Positions 8,234 through 17,787 are shown, counted from the first letter of the stretch. The stretch: DNA of 64,000 nucleotides from Pedobacter sp. W3I1 (GCF_030816015.1 NZ_JAUSXN010000001.1:2914001-2978000); one strand, 5' to 3'. The notes: generated from the sequence alone by a model not told the origin. A program made the numbers and translations.

Positions 8234-8434
8234 TCATCTAGCTAAGTCTTCAGCAGCATTGCTTGCCCTGGTTTTCAGATCTTCGGTATATCCTTTTGCT
8301 TTCTCTGCCCATCCTGGAGCCTTATCTAATAACTCATCAACTATCGATTGTCCGGTAATTGGATCTTTCTTGGTGATATATTTTACGCCAGCATAAACTG
8401 CGGCGCCAATAATTGCTGTTTTTAAAATTCCCAT
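8234..8434 (-). CDS. Small membrane-anchored hypothetical protein (YtxH-like)
   Basis: 66 residues: a short hydrophobic N-terminal segment (ILKTAIIGAAVYAGVKYI) followed by a charged amphipathic helix (WAEKAKGYTEDLKTRASNAA). The pattern is like YtxH-type general stress proteins, which anchor a charged helix at the membrane. No closer assignment is possible. It has its own short intergenic regions on both sides. Confidence 0.6.
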   Translation of the reverse strand: MGILKTAIIGAAVYAGVKYITKKDPITGQSIVDELLDKAPGWAEKAKGYTEDLKTRASNAAEDLAR

Positions 8435-8669
8435 GTTCTTTTCTTTTTTTATTAGTTAAACATTTTGAGATCGTTAAAAGTTTTAGACAATTTCCAATAC
8501 CGATTGTTACACAGTTGGCATGAAATGGAGGAAAGCCGAGGATGATATACATGTTGGAGCGTGCATTAGGTATATCCTAAACAAAAATTCTCTAAATTCC
8601 CCTATTAGGCAAATGGTTATCAAAACAACCATTTTGATGTTAAACAACAATAGTATTTATGGTTAAATA

Positions 8670-9572
8670 CTAATTGTTTATTTGCTTTGCAAGTTTATCA
8701 ATTTGTTGTTGTAAAGATTGGTTAACTTTTTTCTGTTCCATCAATTGATTGTCTTTTTCTATTAGATATAAAGTTAGTTCCTCAACTTTCTTTAATAGCT
8801 TAATATTCATATTACCGAGGTTTAGTCCTTCTTTTTCCATCTGTACTGCGGACGGAATTTCTGGCAAGTGGTGGTTCTTAACAATATAATCTTTAATTTC
8901 TGCTAAGGTTATTAATTTATAATCGTCGTCAAATACATAGTCTGGACCAGGCACTTGTAAATCTACCTTCACTTCTTGGGTATGGATAGTACCCTTAACG
9001 GTTAATTTAGCATCAGGATGACTTGTGCCAATGCCTACATTACCGCTTGTTACTGCAAATGTGGCTCCTTGGGTAGAATTGAATCCATGAGTTAAAGTTA
9101 AAACATTTACATCTGTTGAACCAGCCTCAGCATTTATTGTTGGATTTGTTATAAAACTTGGTATATTCATATTCATCCCGCGCCCAGAAATATAAATCAC
9201 CCCAGGAACAGTCGCAGAACTAACATGAATATCAAGATAAGAGTTTGCAAGGCCATCGCTACTAATTCTCACTTGGTCCACGCATCCATTATTATAGCTA
9301 GAATAGCGTGTTTGCTGTATCGAACCACCAACCCGCCATCCTCCAATATTATATTGAAATTCTACATCAGTTACCCTATTATCGTAATTGCCCGTTATCT
9401 GTATTGTTCCTCCTTGGAAACCAACTTCGGTTATTCTGTACCAACCTATGGCCGTTGGTGTAAAGCTTACTGATACATCGACAAACCTATTGTAAGTTTT
9501 TGTTTTGAAATTGGTTGCGTAAGAATAGCAGCTTAATAAAGTAATTACTAATGTTAATAGTGTTTTTTTCAT
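8670..9572 (-). CDS. Secreted protein with GIGT-motif and C-terminal coiled coil
   Basis: 300 residues with a signal peptide (1-19). The N-terminal half is beta-rich. A GNVGIGTSHPDAKLTVKGTI block (about residues 178-197) is the repeat that precedes tail-fibre-like C-terminal domains in many Bacteroidota surface proteins. It is followed by a conserved block (ITLAEIKDYIVKNHHLPEIP) and a terminal coiled coil (about 255-298, rich in Leu, Lys and Gln). The coiled coil suggests trimerisation. Function is unknown; an adhesin-like or surface fibre role is inferred. The gene stands alone. Confidence 0.7.
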   Translation of the reverse strand: MKKTLLTLVITLLSCYSYATNFKTKTYNRFVDVSVSFTPTAIGWYRITEVGFQGGTIQITGNYDNRVTDVEFQYNIGGWRVGGSIQQTRYSSYNNGCVDQVRISSDGLANSYLDIHVSSATVPGVIYISGRGMNMNIPSFITNPTINAEAGSTDVNVLTLTHGFNSTQGATFAVTSGNVGIGTSHPDAKLTVKGTIHTQEVKVDLQVPGPDYVFDDDYKLITLAEIKDYIVKNHHLPEIPSAVQMEKEGLNLGNMNIKLLKKVEELTLYLIEKDNQLMEQKKVNQSLQQQIDKLAKQINN

Positions 9573-9862
9573 AATAAAGAGTTTAATTTATTTTACGGAT
9601 AGGATAAGAAGTCTGATTTAAATTTCGATCGAAAATTTTTTTGTCATACGTTTAAATGTCTTCTTTTTCACGCAAGCCCCAAATATAATATAAATCATGT
9701 CATAACTAAGTTCTACTTAATGCTTTTTTTACCCCTGTTAGACGACGTGCATACGTATCGGAATTGAGTCGAAGAAATTAATTTTTACAGATTATCACCA
9801 TTAAATTTATATATTTCGACCAAATTAACTTCCAGTAAATCGATTAAACCAAATATTGCTGC
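9573..9862. other. Divergent intergenic region before the GntR-type gene
   Basis: AT-rich region between divergent genes. It holds the small palindrome-like stretch GTGCATACGTATC near 9748-9760, a possible operator. I see no gene, terminator or clear -7/-33 pair. Confidence 0.35.
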
Positions 9863-10885
9863 ATGAATAAAGAAAAGCTGTTCATTGAAATCAAGGATTT
9901 GAGCATCATAAATTCTTTATCGAAACACGAACAACTTGTTCAGGGAATCATCAATGGCTTAAACCATAAACTGATTGCTAAGGGAGATATTCTGCCTTCG
10001 GTTAACGAAATGATGAGGGAAACAGGTTTTGCCAAAGAAACCATTGGCAAAGCATATAAAGAACTGATCAGCCGGGGGATTTTAGAATCGAAAAACAGAA
10101 GGGGTTATTTTGTGGCTACCGATGATACTGAACAGCACCTTAAAGTTTGTTTACTAATTTATGCATTCGATACCTTTCAGGAAACTTTTTACCAGAACTT
10201 CCGCGACCATTTAGGCGAAAATATTCAGGTTGATGTATACTTCCACCACAATAATTTAAGTGTTTTCGAATCTATTATCAACAGCAATAAAGGCCAGTAT
10301 GGTTTGTATGTTATTGCACCGATAGAAAGTAACGAAGCCAAAGAAATATTAGAACAGTTACCAAAAGAAAAACTCCTGATTGTGGATCGGTATGTAGCGC
10401 TGAAAGGCGAATATTCATACATTGTTCAGGAGTTTGAGAAAGCTTCATACGATGCTTTTTTGCAATTGGCACCCCGGATAAAAGAATTTTCGGAGTTTGT
10501 TTTCTTTTTTAAACCTTCATCTGCTGAGCCCAATGAGGTGCTGGTTTCCTTTAAACGTTTCGTAAAAGCGTTTAAGATTAATGGTGTAATTAAAAATAGT
10601 TATAAATCTGGCAGTATTGCGCCCGGTAAAGTTTACTTCACCATCCACAACCTCGAACTTTGGGAAATGTTAAAAGATGCCAAGGTAAAAGGCTTAAAGG
10701 TGGGCAAAGATTTAGGTATTCTTTCGCATAATGATGATAACGTTAAAGAGATCATATTTGACGGGATTACCACATTTTCAATCGATTTTGCGCATATGGG
10801 CCGTTTGGCAGCCGAATTTGTACTCAGTTTGAAACCCATTAAACATATCATGGAGAATAAACTGATCAGGAGGAATTCACTTTAG
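9863..10885 (+). CDS. GntR-type transcriptional regulator with sugar-binding-protein-like domain
   Basis: 340 residues. The N-terminus (about 15-85) is a winged helix of the GntR type: DILPSVNEMMRETGFAKETI, then a helix AYKELISRGILES and the wing RRGYFVA. The remaining 250 residues resemble a LacI/periplasmic-binding-protein effector domain, as in Bacteroidota GntR regulators of sugar catabolism. It lies upstream of the repeat array and the fucosidase locus on the same strand, 1.7 kb before the first SusC gene. Sugar sensing, perhaps L-fucose or a related sugar, is plausible but inferred only from context. Confidence 0.85.
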   Translation: MNKEKLFIEIKDLSIINSLSKHEQLVQGIINGLNHKLIAKGDILPSVNEMMRETGFAKETIGKAYKELISRGILESKNRRGYFVATDDTEQHLKVCLLIYAFDTFQETFYQNFRDHLGENIQVDVYFHHNNLSVFESIINSNKGQYGLYVIAPIESNEAKEILEQLPKEKLLIVDRYVALKGEYSYIVQEFEKASYDAFLQLAPRIKEFSEFVFFFKPSSAEPNEVLVSFKRFVKAFKINGVIKNSYKSGSIAPGKVYFTIHNLELWEMLKDAKVKGLKVGKDLGILSHNDDNVKEIIFDGITTFSIDFAHMGRLAAEFVLSLKPIKHIMENKLIRRNSL

Positions 10886-10989
10886 CAAACTTCGTAACAA
10901 CAGCTGTTCAATTCACACTGTCCATTTTTCTTACTGCTGCGATTTCTTATTCAAAAACTTAGGAGGCGGTGTAAATACATCAAGAGCTA

Positions 10990-11250
10990 TTTATTTGAAA
11001 ACGAACGGTTTGTAGTGCTTAACTTGGGTTCTGTCCTGCCATCCGCTTTACTCCGTTGCACTACGTGTTCGCTGCTGTCAGGTTTATAACCGAATGGCTT
11101 GTTCCTGATATGATGCCAAAAGCATACAGACTTTGTTGATAAACCCGATCGCAGTGGTTCTGGTTCTTTACCGAAAAATCGGCACTGAATCAGCACCAGA
11201 AGTAACGGAGAGCGGGACTGAAGACCTCCAGGAGCACTGAACTGTTCATT
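10990..11250. repeat. Dispersed repeat element A, copy 1
   Basis: About 260 bp running from TTTGAAAACGAACGGTTTGT to GAGCGGGACTGAAGACCTCC and AGGAGCACTGAACTGTTC. Internal landmarks are TGTCCTGCCATCCGCTTTAC, GCTGTCAGGTTTATAACCGA, AACCCGATCGCAGTGGTTCT. It is closest to copy 3. Confidence 0.8.
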
Positions 11251-11258
11251 TATCAATG

Positions 11259-11499
11259 TTTTTGATTTGAAAACGAACGTGCTGTAGTTCTTGGCCTTTG
11301 TAGTCCTGCCATCCACTGTAGCTCCGATAGAAGAAATCAGAGGCTGCCGTTCCTGTCAGGTTTATAACCGAACATTTTGCTCTGGTATGTTGCCACAAGG
11401 ACCAGTACTTTGTTACTAAACGCGATCGCAGTGTCCCGACGTAAAGTCGGGAGAGAGAGCGGGACTGAAGACCTCCAGGAGCGTTGAGCTGTTCACCAC
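11259..11499. repeat. Dispersed repeat element A, copy 2 (divergent)
   Basis: Shares both ends with copy 1 (TTTGATTTGAAAACGAACG and GGGACTGAAGACCTCCAGGA) and the central TGTCAGGTTTATAACCGAA, but the middle has diverged: a small hairpin CCCGAC-GTAAA-GTCGGG (about 11434-11450) replaces the AACCAGAA-type arm. Confidence 0.75.
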
Positions 11500-11561
11500 C
11501 TAACTTAAATAACATGAGTTTTGTATATTTTTATCTGACTATCAGTTTGTTATAAAATATT

Positions 11562-11672
11562 GCGTCATTGTGAGGCTGGATATGAGCGAGCCGAAGCAAT
11601 CTATCATGTATTTATTATCAAAAAGGATTGCTTCACTCTTACGCAAAACCCTTCCTTCAGTTCGCAGTGACG
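11562..11672. repeat. REP-like inverted repeat between element A copies
   Basis: GCGTCATTGTGAGGC near the left end is matched by GTTCGCAGTGACG at the right, with inner arms GAAGCAATC and GATTGCTTC. It separates element A copies 2 and 3. Confidence 0.65.
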
Positions 11673-11705
11673 AAATTAAGACCCAAAACTCACGTTAAAT
11701 ATTAA

Positions 11706-11976
11706 TGTTTTTGATTTGAAAACGAACGGTTTGTAATGCTTAGCTTGGGTTCTGTCCTGCCATCCGCTTTACTTCGTTTCACTACGTGTTCGCTGTTGTC
11801 AGGTTTATATCCGAATGGCCTGCTCCTGATATGGATGCCAAAAGCATACAAACTTTGTTGATAAACCCGATCGCAGTGGTTCTGGTTCTTTACCGAAAAA
11901 TCGGCACTGAATCAGCACCAGAAGTAACGGAGAGCGGGACTGAAGACCTCCAGGAGCGCTGAACCGTTCATTTCCT
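11706..11976. repeat. Dispersed repeat element A, copy 3
   Basis: About 270 bp, nearly identical to copy 1 over its whole length, with scattered single-base changes (for example CTTAGCTTGGG for CTTAACTTGGG). Confidence 0.8.
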
Positions 11977-11993
11977 AATTATAAGCGTTAATA

Positions 11994-12135
11994 TTCTTGA
12001 TTCGAAAACGAACGCGCTGTAGTTCTTGGCCTTTGTAGCCCTGCTATCCGCTTTACTTCGTTGCACTACGTGTTCGCTGCTGTCAGGTTTATAACCGAAT
12101 GGTTTGTTCCTCATATGACGCCAAGAGCATTTATC
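11994..12135. repeat. Dispersed repeat element A, copy 4 (truncated)
   Basis: The first 140 bp of the element, from TTGATTCGAAAACGAACG to ATGACGCCAAGAGCATTTA. The first 35 bp resemble copy 2, the rest copy 1, as if recombined. The second half is missing. Confidence 0.7.
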
Positions 12136-12422
12136 TTAAATTACTTTCCCTTGCCATAATGAAGGCGCAGTTCTTTTTCCATGCTTCTTATCTATCTGCT
12201 AATCCTGTTTTTTTTCTTAAACGATTTATTTTTAGAAAGTTGGAATATTAATTTTTTTGTTTATAATTGTAATCGAAAATAGTAGGATAGGATAGGATAG
12301 GATAAAATAGTCATTTACTTGCGTTTCAGCGCTTTGTTTCTCTTTATAGAATCTGAAATAAGTAATGAGCTGATAATTGTTCCAGTCCCGATACATTTTC
12401 ATTAACCAAATAACCCAACAAT

Positions 12423-12521
12423 ATGAGAAATTTTACAAATTACTTTAATGGAGAGCAATTTCCTTCTTTTATGATCGCTAAATGGCGACCATCAGATCTG
12501 CAACATCTTAAAGGGCATTAA
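12423..12521 (+). CDS. Possible short leader ORF upstream of SusC
   Basis: A 32-codon frame (MRNFTNYF... LKGH) lies 65 bp before the SusC start. It is preceded by AAATAACCCAACAAT, a block also found before a second small ORF at 32028 in front of another SusC gene. No protein family is recognised. It could be a leader peptide or part of an untranslated leader. Confidence 0.3.
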   Translation: MRNFTNYFNGEQFPSFMIAKWRPSDLQHLKGH

Positions 12522-12586
12522 TATCACTGCCATTTATAATCTACCTCAAATAGTTTTAATTCAATCATTTAAAAGCTAATTAGCAA

Positions 12587-15500
12587 ATGAAGCAATTATT
12601 TTTGTTTTGTGGGCACTTATCGGTGTCCAACAGGTTAAGAAATGCAATGATATTGACGGGTTCGATTCTTGTATTCTTCCTGATTTTTATGCCCAACAAA
12701 GGTTTTTCTCAAACGGGAAAGAAAACCATTACGGGTAAGGTTACAGATACACTTGGGGTAGGGCTGCCTGGTGTAACTGTAGCAGTTGTAAATAAGGTTA
12801 ATGTGGGTACACAGACCGATAATAATGGAAAGTTCGTACTTGATGTAACACCGGGAGAAATACTTAGATTTTCTTACGTAGGATACCGGGAGCAAAGGGC
12901 GACGGTTGGTGCGGCTAATGTGCTGAACATTAAATTAACGGAAGAGAATATGCTATCTGAAGAGGTAGTAATTACCGCCTTAGGACAGAAACAACGTAAA
13001 GAAGCATTGGTAGGTTCTGTTACAACGGTAAAAGTAGGCAACCTTAAAATACCTTCAAGCAATTTAACCAATGCACTTTCTGGTCAGATTGCCGGGGTAA
13101 TCGGTTATCAGCGCAGCGGACAGCCCGGTCAGGATAACTCGCAGTTTTTTATCCGCGGGGTAACTACTTTCGGTTACAAGCAGGATCCGTTGATTTTGAT
13201 CGATAACGTAGAGTTAACGAGTTCGGATCTGGCACGTCTTCAGGTAGATGATATCGAAAGCTTCTCTATCCTTAAAGATGCAAGTGCAACTGCCTTATAT
13301 GGTGCAAGGGGCGCGAATGGCGTAATTTTAGTCAGCACCAAATCGGGTAAGGAGGGTAAAGCCAAAATAAGCTTCCGATTAGAAAATTCTGCTTCCCAAT
13401 CGGTAAAGAGCCTGCAACTTGCTGATCCAATTACCTATATGAAGCTTTTTAACGAAGCTGCAATTGGCAGAGGCATGGATCCCATGTTTACACCTAATCA
13501 GATTATTAATACACAGGCTACAATAAATAAAAGTCCAGGTTATAACGAATATGTTTATCCTGCTGTAGATTGGCTAGATATGCTGTTTAAAAAACGCACC
13601 AGCACACAACGGGCCAATATTGGCATTAGCGGCGGTGGCGGTGTTGCCCGCTACTATATTGCAGGTTCTTACAATTTAGATAATGGGATACTTAAAGAGG
13701 ACGAGCGGAATAACAACGATAATAATGTGAAATTCCGTAATTACCAATTGCGCTCCAACATTAATATCGACTTAAGTAAAACAACCGAAATGGTCGTTCG
13801 CCTGTCGGGTAATTTTAGTGAATATAATGGTCCTTTGGCAACAGATGGTGGTTTTTCTACCGATTTATATAATATTGCGGTACACACCAGTCCCGTTTCC
13901 TTTCCCGCGTTCTATCCGGCCGATGCCGCCAATCAAAATGCACAACATATTCTATTTGGAAATAGAGGTGGTGCAGGTGTAAACAGTATTTTGGATAATA
14001 ACCCTTACGCTGCAATGTTACGTGGACATAAAAATTCGTCCGAGTCGCGTATGTCGGCACAGTTTGAAGTCAATCAAAAATTAGATTTTTTTACCGAAGG
14101 CCTTTCATTTAAATCTATTTTTAGTACCAACAGGTACTCTTATTTCGATTCGCAAAGAGCATACTCTCCATTTTATTATAATATTGGTTCTTACGATAAG
14201 CAAAGCAATACCTATGTTTTAAACTGGCTTAACTCGTCTGTAACTGGTGGTGCACCGAATATCGCACAAGAATACCTGTCTTATAATCCTGGTAATACCA
14301 ATATCAATACTTTTTTATATGCACAGGCATCAGTTAATTATGATAAAGCTTTTGGTAACCACAATGTTAGCGGAACATTAATTGGTACGGCACAACAAAC
14401 CGTTTACAGTAACGCCAGTTCGTTACAAAATTCGCTCCCTTACCGGAATTTGGGTTTAGCCGGACGATTAACCTATTCATATAGAAGCAGATACTTTTTA
14501 GAATCTAATTTCGGCTATAATGGGTCTGAAAGGTTTTCGGAAGACCATCGTTTTGGTTTTTTTCCAACCATTGGTGCCGGATGGGTTCTTTCTAACGAGA
14601 AATTTTGGACCGGTGGAATCGCCAATGTGGTTAACCGTTTAAAATTAAGAGGAAGTTATGGTATTGTGGGTAATGATGCCATTGGGGCACAACGTTTCTT
14701 TTATATCTCAGAAGTGAATTTAAATGGAGGAGGCAATTATGCTCAATTTGGGTTTAATGGCGCCGCTAACCGCAGTGGCGTATTCATAAACAATTACGAA
14801 AATAAAGATGTTACCTGGGAAACCTCACAACAAACCAATTTAGCATTAGAAGCTACACTTTTCAAAAACTTAAATTTAATTGCCGAGGTATATAACAACT
14901 ATCGCTACGATATTTATATGGGCCGTGCCAACCTGCCTAGCACGCTTGGTTTAGAAGCCAGTGTAGGAGCCAATGTTGGTGAGGCCAGATCTCGAGGGGT
15001 CGATTTATCGTTAGATTATAAGTTTAATGTGAATGCATTTTCTTTCGCCGTACGCTCTAATTTAACTTTTGCCAAAAACAAATACATTAACTACGAAGAA
15101 CCACAATGGGCAGAGTCTTACCGTTACACCACCGGCCAGCCCATTAGCAGAAACTATGGATACATTGCCGAACGCCTGTTTGTTGATGATAAAGAAGTAC
15201 AAAACTCGCCAACACAGATTTTCTCTGCAAATGGTAAAGCACCACGCGCCGGCGATATTAAGTACCGCGATTTAAATAACGATGGTAGAATTGATGACGC
15301 TGATAAGGCTTATATCGGTTTCCCTCAATCGCCAGAAGTGGTATATGGCTTTGGGTTCAGTTCATCATACAAAGGTTTCGACCTTTCTGCCTTTTTTACC
15401 GGACAGGATAGAATGACCTTCTTTATCGACCCAACGCGGGTAAGTCCTTTTGTTCCTAGCAATCAGCAATATATTTTAGGCAATACTCAATTGCTGAAAG

Positions 15501-15838
15501 ATTTTGCAGATAATCACTGGTCACCAGAAAACCAGAATTTATATGCGCTTTATCCAAGGCTTGCAGTTAACTCTGCCGATTTAGAAAATAATGCACAAAC
15601 CAGTACCTGGTGGATGAGAAATGGACGTTTAATGCGGCTAAAATCAGTAGAATTCGGATATACCCTGCCTCAGCGCATTTCTACAAAAATAAAGCTGAAC
15701 TCCTGCCGGATTTATTTCAACGGGCTAAACCTGCTTACCTGGAGTCCTTTTAAAATGTGGGACCCGGAGCAAGGCGGAAACGGTTTTGCCTATCCAATAC
15801 AAAAGGTATTTAATGTTGGTCTTAACGTAACCTTATAA
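12587..15838 (+). CDS. SusC/RagA-type TonB-dependent transporter of the glycan locus
   Basis: 1083 residues. The N-terminus has a long pre-sequence before the hydrophobic core (MILTGSILVFFLIFM) and cleavage near GFSQ; an internal ATG at 12644 is an alternative start. A CarboxypepD_reg-like domain (about 45-120), the TonB-box segment EEVVITALGQKQRKEALVGS, a plug with LILIDNVELTSSD and SILKDASATALYGARGANGV, and a C-terminal barrel follow. It is the first gene of an operon with SusD, two surface lipoproteins and three glycosidase-like genes, so it should import oligosaccharides released at the cell surface. Confidence 0.93.
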   Translation: MKQLFLFCGHLSVSNRLRNAMILTGSILVFFLIFMPNKGFSQTGKKTITGKVTDTLGVGLPGVTVAVVNKVNVGTQTDNNGKFVLDVTPGEILRFSYVGYREQRATVGAANVLNIKLTEENMLSEEVVITALGQKQRKEALVGSVTTVKVGNLKIPSSNLTNALSGQIAGVIGYQRSGQPGQDNSQFFIRGVTTFGYKQDPLILIDNVELTSSDLARLQVDDIESFSILKDASATALYGARGANGVILVSTKSGKEGKAKISFRLENSASQSVKSLQLADPITYMKLFNEAAIGRGMDPMFTPNQIINTQATINKSPGYNEYVYPAVDWLDMLFKKRTSTQRANIGISGGGGVARYYIAGSYNLDNGILKEDERNNNDNNVKFRNYQLRSNINIDLSKTTEMVVRLSGNFSEYNGPLATDGGFSTDLYNIAVHTSPVSFPAFYPADAANQNAQHILFGNRGGAGVNSILDNNPYAAMLRGHKNSSESRMSAQFEVNQKLDFFTEGLSFKSIFSTNRYSYFDSQRAYSPFYYNIGSYDKQSNTYVLNWLNSSVTGGAPNIAQEYLSYNPGNTNINTFLYAQASVNYDKAFGNHNVSGTLIGTAQQTVYSNASSLQNSLPYRNLGLAGRLTYSYRSRYFLESNFGYNGSERFSEDHRFGFFPTIGAGWVLSNEKFWTGGIANVVNRLKLRGSYGIVGNDAIGAQRFFYISEVNLNGGGNYAQFGFNGAANRSGVFINNYENKDVTWETSQQTNLALEATLFKNLNLIAEVYNNYRYDIYMGRANLPSTLGLEASVGANVGEARSRGVDLSLDYKFNVNAFSFAVRSNLTFAKNKYINYEEPQWAESYRYTTGQPISRNYGYIAERLFVDDKEVQNSPTQIFSANGKAPRAGDIKYRDLNNDGRIDDADKAYIGFPQSPEVVYGFGFSSSYKGFDLSAFFTGQDRMTFFIDPTRVSPFVPSNQQYILGNTQLLKDFADNHWSPENQNLYALYPRLAVNSADLENNAQTSTWWMRNGRLMRLKSVEFGYTLPQRISTKIKLNSCRIYFNGLNLLTWSPFKMWDPEQGGNGFAYPIQKVFNVGLNVTL

Positions 15839-17769
15839 TGAAAACGATAAAAAAATATTTCAAATACAGTTGCATTCTTTTAATGCTTTGCAGTTTTGTA
15901 TCCTGTAAAAAATACCTGGATGTAACGCCTGATGATATTGGTACACTTGATTATGCCTTTAGAAACAGAAACGAAGCCGAAAACTACCTGTATTCGTGTT
16001 ATGCTTACCTGCAACGGATGAATGATGTGGCCTCAAACCCAAGTTTTACCACTTCATCAGAGCTGATTTATTCGAATACACTTGATAATTTTCAAGGTTT
16101 TAACCGAACAGGCTTTAATTTATTAAGAGGGACACAAACAGCTGCAAAGCCTGGACTAAATACCTGGGATGGAGAAGAAGGAAGTTATAGTCTTTGGCGC
16201 TCCATCAGGATCTGTAACATTATGCTTGAGAATATCGATAAACCTATTGATTTAGGTGCTACAGAAAAGAAACGCTGGACCGCAGAAACCAAATTTTTAA
16301 AGGCCTATTATCATTATGTGTTATTTAAAATGTATGGCCCAATACCGCTGATTAAAACCAATTTAGCCATAAACAGTGCAACAGATGAGGTAAGGATAAA
16401 AAGAGCACCGGTAAATGAAACGGTAGATTATATCATTTCACTACTGGATGAGGCTATTCCTGATCTGCCTGCGGTTATTACCAGTCAGGCAACGGAGTTG
16501 GGCAGGGTAACCAGTGTAATTGCACTTTCGGTAAAGGCTGATGTATTAACTACAGCGGCAAGCCCACTTTTTAACGGCAATCCCGATTATGTGAGTTTTA
16601 AGGATAAAGATGGCGTTAGTCTTTTTCCTGCAGCTTACGACGCCCAAAAATGGAAGAAAGCTGCCGATGCTGCAAAAATTGCCATTACCGCTGCCGAAGC
16701 ACAGGGGATTAAATTGTATACCTTCAATTCGCCATCAACAGTGGGCAAATTATCCGATTCGTTAAAAAGAGAATTAGATGTGCAGAATGCTGTAGCGGAA
16801 AGATGGGAGTTGAATTCTGAAATCATATGGGCATCAAACCCTGAGTTTAACTATCAAGGATTTGCTACGCCAAGACTTACGGCAAAATCTGCTGTCAATA
16901 ATTTTTCCAATCCTTCTACTTTTTCGGCTCCAATAAATACACAGGAGCTATTTTATACCGTTAATGGTGTGCCGATTACTGAAGATAAAACCTGGGATTA
17001 TGCCGGCAGGAATACGATTAAAGTTGGCGACAATGCCAGCAGATATTACATTCAGCAGGGTTACGAAACGATAAAAGGTCATTTTGCCCGCGAAACCCGT
17101 TTCTATGCAGATATTGCTTTTGACGGAGGTATTTGGTTTGGAAATGGAAGGAATAATCAGGATGATCCGGCCAATCCTTTGTATTATGTATTGGCAAGAG
17201 GTAGCGGATTTGCGGCGCCAAGTGATAACATCAGGTTAAATATTACCGGTTATTGGCCAAAGAAACTGGTAAGTTATGCCTCTGTTTATGATGATGGTTT
17301 TCAACCTTCAGCCTTCCGTTTGCCATTGATCAGACTGGCAGGGTTGTATTTATTATATGCAGAGGCATTAAATGAAGTGAATGGACCCACCGCAGAAGTA
17401 TTTACTTATGTTGATAAAGTAAGGCAAAGGGCTGGTTTACAAGGTGTACAAGCCTCGTGGACAAATTTCGCTAAAAATCCAAACAAGTTTAATACCAAAG
17501 AAGGGTTGCGACAGATTATCCATCAGGAAAGAAGAATTGAGCTTTGTTTTGAAGGCCAGAGTGGCTGGGATTTAAGAAGATGGAAAGAACTTCAGGCGGT
17601 GCTAAACAATCCGATACAAGGCTGGAGCATCAATAATGCAGAAGCGATAAATTATTACCGCCCAACTACACAGTTTATTCCGGTATTTGGTTTGAAAGAT
17701 TATTTGTGGCCAATTAAAAGCTACGATCTGGTGGTTAATCCAAACTTAGTTCAAAACCCTTATTGGTAG
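15838..17769 (+). CDS. SusD/RagB-type glycan-binding lipoprotein
   Basis: 643 residues, longer than most SusD proteins. The start overlaps the SusC stop by one base (TAATG), so the two are translationally coupled. The signal peptide ends in the lipobox CSFVSC followed by KKYLD, as usual for RagB/SusD. Typical blocks are AETKFLKAYYHYVLFKMYGP in the N-terminal SusD_RagB region and the C-terminal IIHQERRIELCFEGQSGWDL-RRWKEL. It forms the glycan-binding lid of the upstream SusC channel. Confidence 0.93.
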   Translation: MKTIKKYFKYSCILLMLCSFVSCKKYLDVTPDDIGTLDYAFRNRNEAENYLYSCYAYLQRMNDVASNPSFTTSSELIYSNTLDNFQGFNRTGFNLLRGTQTAAKPGLNTWDGEEGSYSLWRSIRICNIMLENIDKPIDLGATEKKRWTAETKFLKAYYHYVLFKMYGPIPLIKTNLAINSATDEVRIKRAPVNETVDYIISLLDEAIPDLPAVITSQATELGRVTSVIALSVKADVLTTAASPLFNGNPDYVSFKDKDGVSLFPAAYDAQKWKKAADAAKIAITAAEAQGIKLYTFNSPSTVGKLSDSLKRELDVQNAVAERWELNSEIIWASNPEFNYQGFATPRLTAKSAVNNFSNPSTFSAPINTQELFYTVNGVPITEDKTWDYAGRNTIKVGDNASRYYIQQGYETIKGHFARETRFYADIAFDGGIWFGNGRNNQDDPANPLYYVLARGSGFAAPSDNIRLNITGYWPKKLVSYASVYDDGFQPSAFRLPLIRLAGLYLLYAEALNEVNGPTAEVFTYVDKVRQRAGLQGVQASWTNFAKNPNKFNTKEGLRQIIHQERRIELCFEGQSGWDLRRWKELQAVLNNPIQGWSINNAEAINYYRPTTQFIPVFGLKDYLWPIKSYDLVVNPNLVQNPYW

Positions 17770-17787
17770 TTTAAAATATTTAAAGAC

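Larger units (their letters stand above)
10886..12586. other. 1.7-kb gene-free region with repeat array and SusC leader
   Basis: The region contains four element A copies (10990-12135), a REP-like pair at 11562-11672, a GGATA tandem run at 12285-12304, and the leader of the next SusC gene from about 12360. Minus-strand open frames in copies 1 and 2 exist only because the repeat lacks stops there; copies 3 and 4 do not keep them open. Confidence 0.7.

Noticed and set aside
10987..11515. Two minus-strand frames of 89-109 codons
   Set aside because: They lie in element A copies, share the residue string APGGLQSRS only because the DNA repeats, and are not kept open in copies 3 and 4.
10990..12135. 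CRISPR array
   Set aside because: Units are 140-270 bp, not 25-40 bp, spacers are not uniform and no cas genes are near.
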